NCBI GenBank assembly: GCA_046594225.1
Contig: JBKJPW010000047.1
Location: 1-10,048 of the forward strand
DNA length: 10,048 bases
Source: UBA4416 sp046594225
GTDB taxonomy: Bacteria > Bacteroidota > Bacteroidia > B-17B0 > Aurantibacillaceae
Direction of reading: 5' to 3'
This document shows, in pieces, positions 6,548-10,048 of this stretch; position 1 is the first letter of the stretch; each line of letters opens with the position of its first letter. The position numbers and the translations under genes were made by a program. The notes under the pieces were generated by a model that saw only the letters and a list, made by a program, of their open reading frames with translations, searched no databases and was not told the origin of the DNA.

Positions 6548-9500
6548 GTGTTTAATCTCTCATACCTCATATATTCCTTTTTTCAAAAACGTAAAGCAAT
6601 TTTTATTGTTCTTATTTTATTGACTTGCGGAATTTTAGGTTTTTTTGCTTCCAAAATAAAATTAGAGGAAGATATTACGCGTTTTGTTCCCTCTGATAAA
6701 AATTCCAAATCAGTTAATTCTATTTTAGACAACTTAAAATCAAAGGATAAATTAATTGTACATGGTTCTATTAAAAATGGTGAGAAGATTGATCAATTGA
6801 TTAGTAAAACAGATTCGGTTTATAGTACTATTTTAAATAAAGTCAATCGAAACGATTATGTAGATATTACTTACACCTTGTCTGACGACAGAATGCAGCA
6901 AGTGTATGATGTGTTTTATCATAACTTACCTTTGTTTTTAGAAGAAAAAGATTACGCTAAAATATCAAACCTCATAATTAAGGATAGTATTGAGGCTACG
7001 ATTGAAAGAGATTACGCGACCTTATTATCACCTTCAGGCGTTGTATTAGGTAAATATATTCAGCGTGACCCTTTAAACTTTACGCCAATCGCTTTAAAAA
7101 AACTTCAAAACATTCAGCTAGATGAAAATTTTGAAACTTACAATAGTCATATTGTAACCAAGGATCATAAACACGTGTTGATGTTTATAACGCCATCTCA
7201 TTTACCAAATGATACTAAAGGAAACAAACGCTTAATTGAAGTAGTAGACAGCACTTGTAAATCTTTGTCTAATGAAACAGTTTTGGTGGAATCATTTGGA
7301 GCCTGTGTGGTTTCGGCAGGTAATGCTAACCAATTGCGTAAAGACAGTATTTATACATCAAGTATTGCAGTAATTGTCATCGCCTTATTATTAGGCTTGT
7401 ATTTTAAAAATCCATTAGTAACTATTTTTATTTTATTCCCGGTTGCTTTTGGGATGGTATTTGCTTTGAGCTTTTTATTTTTGTTAAAAGGTGTGGTATC
7501 TGCGATAGCCATTGGAGCAGGAGCGGTTGTGCTTGGAATTGCTATTAATTATTCTCTGCATTTTTTTACACATTATAAACACACACGAGATGTAAAAACA
7601 GTTTTACAAGACTTAACGGTGCCCATGTTGATTGGCTGTACAACAACTGTAGGTGCTTTCTTAAGTTTATTGTTTGCTAAGTCAGAAGCATTACATGATT
7701 TTGGTTTGTTTGCCGCTTTCTCTTTAATTGGAGCCATGTTGTTCTCCATATTTGTGCTTCCTCAATTATTAAAATTCAGTTTTCGAAAAGAGAAAATCAT
7801 TATTGAAGATGAACATACCAAACATTCTTTATTAGATAGATTTACGGCTTATCGTTTTGATAAGAATAAAGTAATTGTTATTTCGGCTTTTTTATTGACT
7901 TTGGTATTTACTTTTTTTGCGGGAGATGTAGCTTTTGAAAGCGATATGAACAAAATGAGTTTCATGACCAAAGAAACTCGTGATGCAGAAAAGCACTTGG
8001 ATGAAGTTAATAATTTTGCGGCACGTTCGGTTTATATATTTAGTAATGGCAAAGATTTAAACGAAGCTTTAGATAATAATACCATTGTTTCTGAAAAGTT
8101 AGAAGATTTAAAAAAACAAGGAGTCATAAAAAAATATTCTTCGGTAAATGCCCTGTTTATGTCTGAAAAAGAGCAACAAGTGCGCATTAATCGTTGGAAC
8201 AATTTTTTTACTACAGCAAAAAAAGATAGCCTTAAAAAACAATTAATTGCTTCAGGTTTAAATTACAAATTTAAAGAAACTGCTTTTCAATCGTTTTATA
8301 ATTTATTGGATAATGAAGCTAAGCCTTTATCAAGAGAAGATTCAGACTCTTTAAATAAATACTTGTTTAAAGAATGGATTGGTAAAGTAGATGGAAAGCC
8401 TTCTATTATTAATCACGTAAAAGTAGATGCTGAGAACAGAGGAAAAATTTATCAAGCTTTTGAATCAACGCCAAATATTGTGGTGTTTGATAAACAAAAT
8501 TTAACTGCCAAATTTGTTGATATCATTAGTTCTGATTTCAATACCATTTTATTACTGACCTCTATTTTAGTATTTGGTTTTATGTTATTGAATCACGGAC
8601 GAATTGAATTAGCGGTGATTAACTTTTTACCTATGCTAATTTCCTGGTTGTGGATACTAGGTATCATGGGACTTTGTGGCATTAAATTCAATATCATCAA
8701 TATTATTATCTCCACCTTTATTTTTGGACTAGGCGATGATTACAGTATTTTCATCATGGATGGTTTACTAAATGAATATAAATTCGGGAAGAAAAACCTG
8801 GATTCATTCAAGTCTTCTATTTTATTGTCAGCTTTAATAACGGTTATTGGAATAGGAGTAATGGTGTTTGCTAAACATCCTGCATTACAATCAATAGCCC
8901 TTATAACTTTAATAGGAATGGTTTGCGTAGTGTTTATATCGTTCATCGCCCAGCCGTTATTATTTAACTGGATGGTACTAAACCGACGATATAAAGGTTT
9001 ATTGCCATTTACTGCTAAGTATATTTTAATTACTGTAATTGGGTTCTTCGGCTTTTTAATAGGTTCGCTTTTAATTACCATTTGTGGCATTATACTTTTT
9101 ACAATTTTTCCAGCTAAAACAGCCACTCGTAAATTGATATTTCATTACATTATCATGTTCACCTTCCGATTTATTTTAGCGTGTTTCTTTAATGTGAAGA
9201 AAACCATTATCAATACTCAAAATGAAACGTTTCAAAAACCTTGTATTATTATTTCCAATCATCAGTCGCATATTGATTTGGCATTGACTTTACAACTACA
9301 CCCAAAAATTGTTGTATTTACAAACGATTGGGTGTATAATTCTCCTTTTTACGGATGGATTGTAAAGAAAGCAGATTATTATCGCGCTTCGGATGGGTAT
9401 GAAAATTGCATTCCGTCATTAACTCAATTAGTAAAACAAGGTTATTCTATTTTAATTTTTCCGGAAGGAACACGTAGTGTAACGGGAGATATTTTACGTT

Positions 9501-10048
9501 TCCACAAAGGAGCTTTTTTATTGGCTGAACAAATGCAATTAGATATAGTGCCTTTATTATTACATGGAGCAGGCGATACGGTTACTAAAGGTGATTTTCA
9601 TTTTAAAGACGGTTCTTTAACGGTTAAATTATTAGATCGGATTAAACCAACTGATACCTCGTTTGGTGCTACATATCAGGAGCGTAGCAAAGCTATTTGC
9701 AAATTAATGCGCAAAGAATACCAATTACTAAAACAAGAAAAAGAAACGGTTAGTTATTTTCGTTCCCGATTAATTCGTAATTATATCTTCAAAGGCCCTG
9801 TTTTAGAATGGTATTGTCGTATTAAAACAGGTTTAGAAAACAATTATCAGTTATTTGAAAGCTTAATGCCTAAAACAGGTAAGATTGTGGATGTAGGTTG
9901 TGGTTATGGCTTTTTGCCATACATGTTAATGTACAAAGGTCGTCAGCGTGAGATTTTAGGAGTAGATTATGATGATGAGAAAATTGCTGTAGCGGATAAT
10001 TGCATTGATAAATCGGATAAATTATCCGCTACAGCAATTTTCTCATCA
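6548..10048 (+). CDS. Trifunctional MMPL transporter / lysophospholipid acyltransferase / SAM methyltransferase (3' end outside window)
   Basis: One uninterrupted frame of 1167 codons runs to the window end without a stop. Residues 1 to about 810 are an MMPL/RND-type lipid exporter: first membrane helix at about 17-35, then LEEDITRFVPSD (39-50), a periplasmic domain, a helix cluster at about 272-410, a second helix near 442-460, and a second cluster at about 663-805 with GLGDDYSIF (728-736). A hydrophobic linker (about 825-880) leads to a PlsC-type acyltransferase with NHQSHID (904-910, His905 and Asp910 catalytic), ADYYRASDG (942-950), FPEGTRS (971-977) and VP (1001-1002). A class I methyltransferase follows, with VDVGCGYG (1114-1121) and acidic Asp1140. 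Such trifunctional chains are known in Bacteroidota and probably export and modify envelope lipids. The start is GTG at 6548; TTG at 6530 is the only other upstream choice after the in-frame stop at 6500-6502, and the first in-frame ATG (residue 116) would remove helix 1. Residues after about 1150 fall in a suspect inverted repeat. Confidence 0.9.
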   Translation, partial: MFNLSYLIYSFFQKRKAIFIVLILLTCGILGFFASKIKLEEDITRFVPSDKNSKSVNSILDNLKSKDKLIVHGSIKNGEKIDQLISKTDSVYSTILNKVNRNDYVDITYTLSDDRMQQVYDVFYHNLPLFLEEKDYAKISNLIIKDSIEATIERDYATLLSPSGVVLGKYIQRDPLNFTPIALKKLQNIQLDENFETYNSHIVTKDHKHVLMFITPSHLPNDTKGNKRLIEVVDSTCKSLSNETVLVESFGACVVSAGNANQLRKDSIYTSSIAVIVIALLLGLYFKNPLVTIFILFPVAFGMVFALSFLFLLKGVVSAIAIGAGAVVLGIAINYSLHFFTHYKHTRDVKTVLQDLTVPMLIGCTTTVGAFLSLLFAKSEALHDFGLFAAFSLIGAMLFSIFVLPQLLKFSFRKEKIIIEDEHTKHSLLDRFTAYRFDKNKVIVISAFLLTLVFTFFAGDVAFESDMNKMSFMTKETRDAEKHLDEVNNFAARSVYIFSNGKDLNEALDNNTIVSEKLEDLKKQGVIKKYSSVNALFMSEKEQQVRINRWNNFFTTAKKDSLKKQLIASGLNYKFKETAFQSFYNLLDNEAKPLSREDSDSLNKYLFKEWIGKVDGKPSIINHVKVDAENRGKIYQAFESTPNIVVFDKQNLTAKFVDIISSDFNTILLLTSILVFGFMLLNHGRIELAVINFLPMLISWLWILGIMGLCGIKFNIINIIISTFIFGLGDDYSIFIMDGLLNEYKFGKKNLDSFKSSILLSALITVIGIGVMVFAKHPALQSIALITLIGMVCVVFISFIAQPLLFNWMVLNRRYKGLLPFTAKYILITVIGFFGFLIGSLLITICGIILFTIFPAKTATRKLIFHYIIMFTFRFILACFFNVKKTIINTQNETFQKPCIIISNHQSHIDLALTLQLHPKIVVFTNDWVYNSPFYGWIVKKADYYRASDGYENCIPSLTQLVKQGYSILIFPEGTRSVTGDILRFHKGAFLLAEQMQLDIVPLLLHGAGDTVTKGDFHFKDGSLTVKLLDRIKPTDTSFGATYQERSKAICKLMRKEYQLLKQEKETVSYFRSRLIRNYIFKGPVLEWYCRIKTGLENNYQLFESLMPKTGKIVDVGCGYGFLPYMLMYKGRQREILGVDYDDEKIAVADNCIDKSDKLSATAIFSS
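9973..10048. repeat. Perfect 29-bp inverted repeat with 18-base loop at the window end
   Basis: Bases 9973-10001 are the exact reverse complement of bases 10020-10048, with 18 unpaired bases (10002-10019) between them. The left arm encodes plausible methyltransferase sequence (DDEKIAVADN, following the acidic residue of the SAM site). The right arm is that same DNA read backwards, and the frame stays open through it by chance. The right arm reaches the last base, so its full length cannot be seen. It lacks a T-tract and sits inside a catalytic domain, so it is not a terminator. A fold-back artefact at a contig end is the simplest explanation. Confidence 0.95.

Noticed and set aside
8740..9126. 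Open frame of 128 codons on the - strand
   Set aside because: It is antisense to the second MMPL membrane cluster and linker, where the plus strand shows conserved motifs and an unbroken frame.
9973..10048. Terminal palindrome as an intrinsic terminator or att site
   Set aside because: It lies inside the methyltransferase domain before any stop codon, has no T-tract, and no integrase or mobile gene is nearby.

Overview
The window looks like chromosomal DNA from a member of the Bacteroidota. The reasons are the low G+C, the lack of Shine-Dalgarno sequences before the genes (starts follow A-rich stretches), and a family set typical of that phylum: a Reg_prop/Y_Y_Y sensor, a BadF-type sugar kinase, a YceI protein and a single-chain MMPL transporter/acyltransferase/methyltransferase. 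I cannot fix the order or genus. It reads as ordinary core and lineage-typical genes, with no mobile element, tRNA, rRNA or CRISPR array seen.

Layout. Left edge (1-732, + strand): the 3' part of rpmI (L35), a structured 174-nt spacer, complete rplT (L20), then a strong stem-loop with T-tracts on both sides that can end transcription from both directions. Middle (754-6455, - strand): four tightly packed genes, transcribed right to left and probably one operon: a YceI-family exported protein, a 1166-residue propeller/Y_Y_Y/PAS/SpoIIE-type phosphatase sensor, a BadF/BadG-type (N-acetylglucosamine kinase-like) sugar kinase, and a TauE/SafE-type membrane permease. Gaps are 12 nt, 9 nt and a one-base TAATG stop/start overlap. 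Right part (6548-10048, + strand): a divergently transcribed gene running off the window. It starts with GTG and joins an MMPL/RND-type lipid exporter, a PlsC-type lysophospholipid acyltransferase and a class I SAM methyltransferase in one frame.

How the genes may fit together. The ribosomal genes are a housekeeping unit unrelated to the rest. In the minus-strand operon the large sensor probably reads a periplasmic signal through its propellers and passes it to a cytoplasmic PP2C-like phosphatase. No cognate kinase or anti-sigma partner is visible, so its target is unknown. YceI proteins bind isoprenoid-like lipids and the divergent protein looks like an envelope lipid exporter and modifier, so a shared envelope-lipid theme across the 92-bp divergent promoter region is possible but is only inference.

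The oddest feature is physical. The last 76 bases form a perfect 29-bp inverted repeat around an 18-base loop, inside the methyltransferase coding sequence and running to the very last base. This is most simply a fold-back (chimeric read or assembly) artefact at a contig end, so the last residues of the trifunctional protein should not be trusted.
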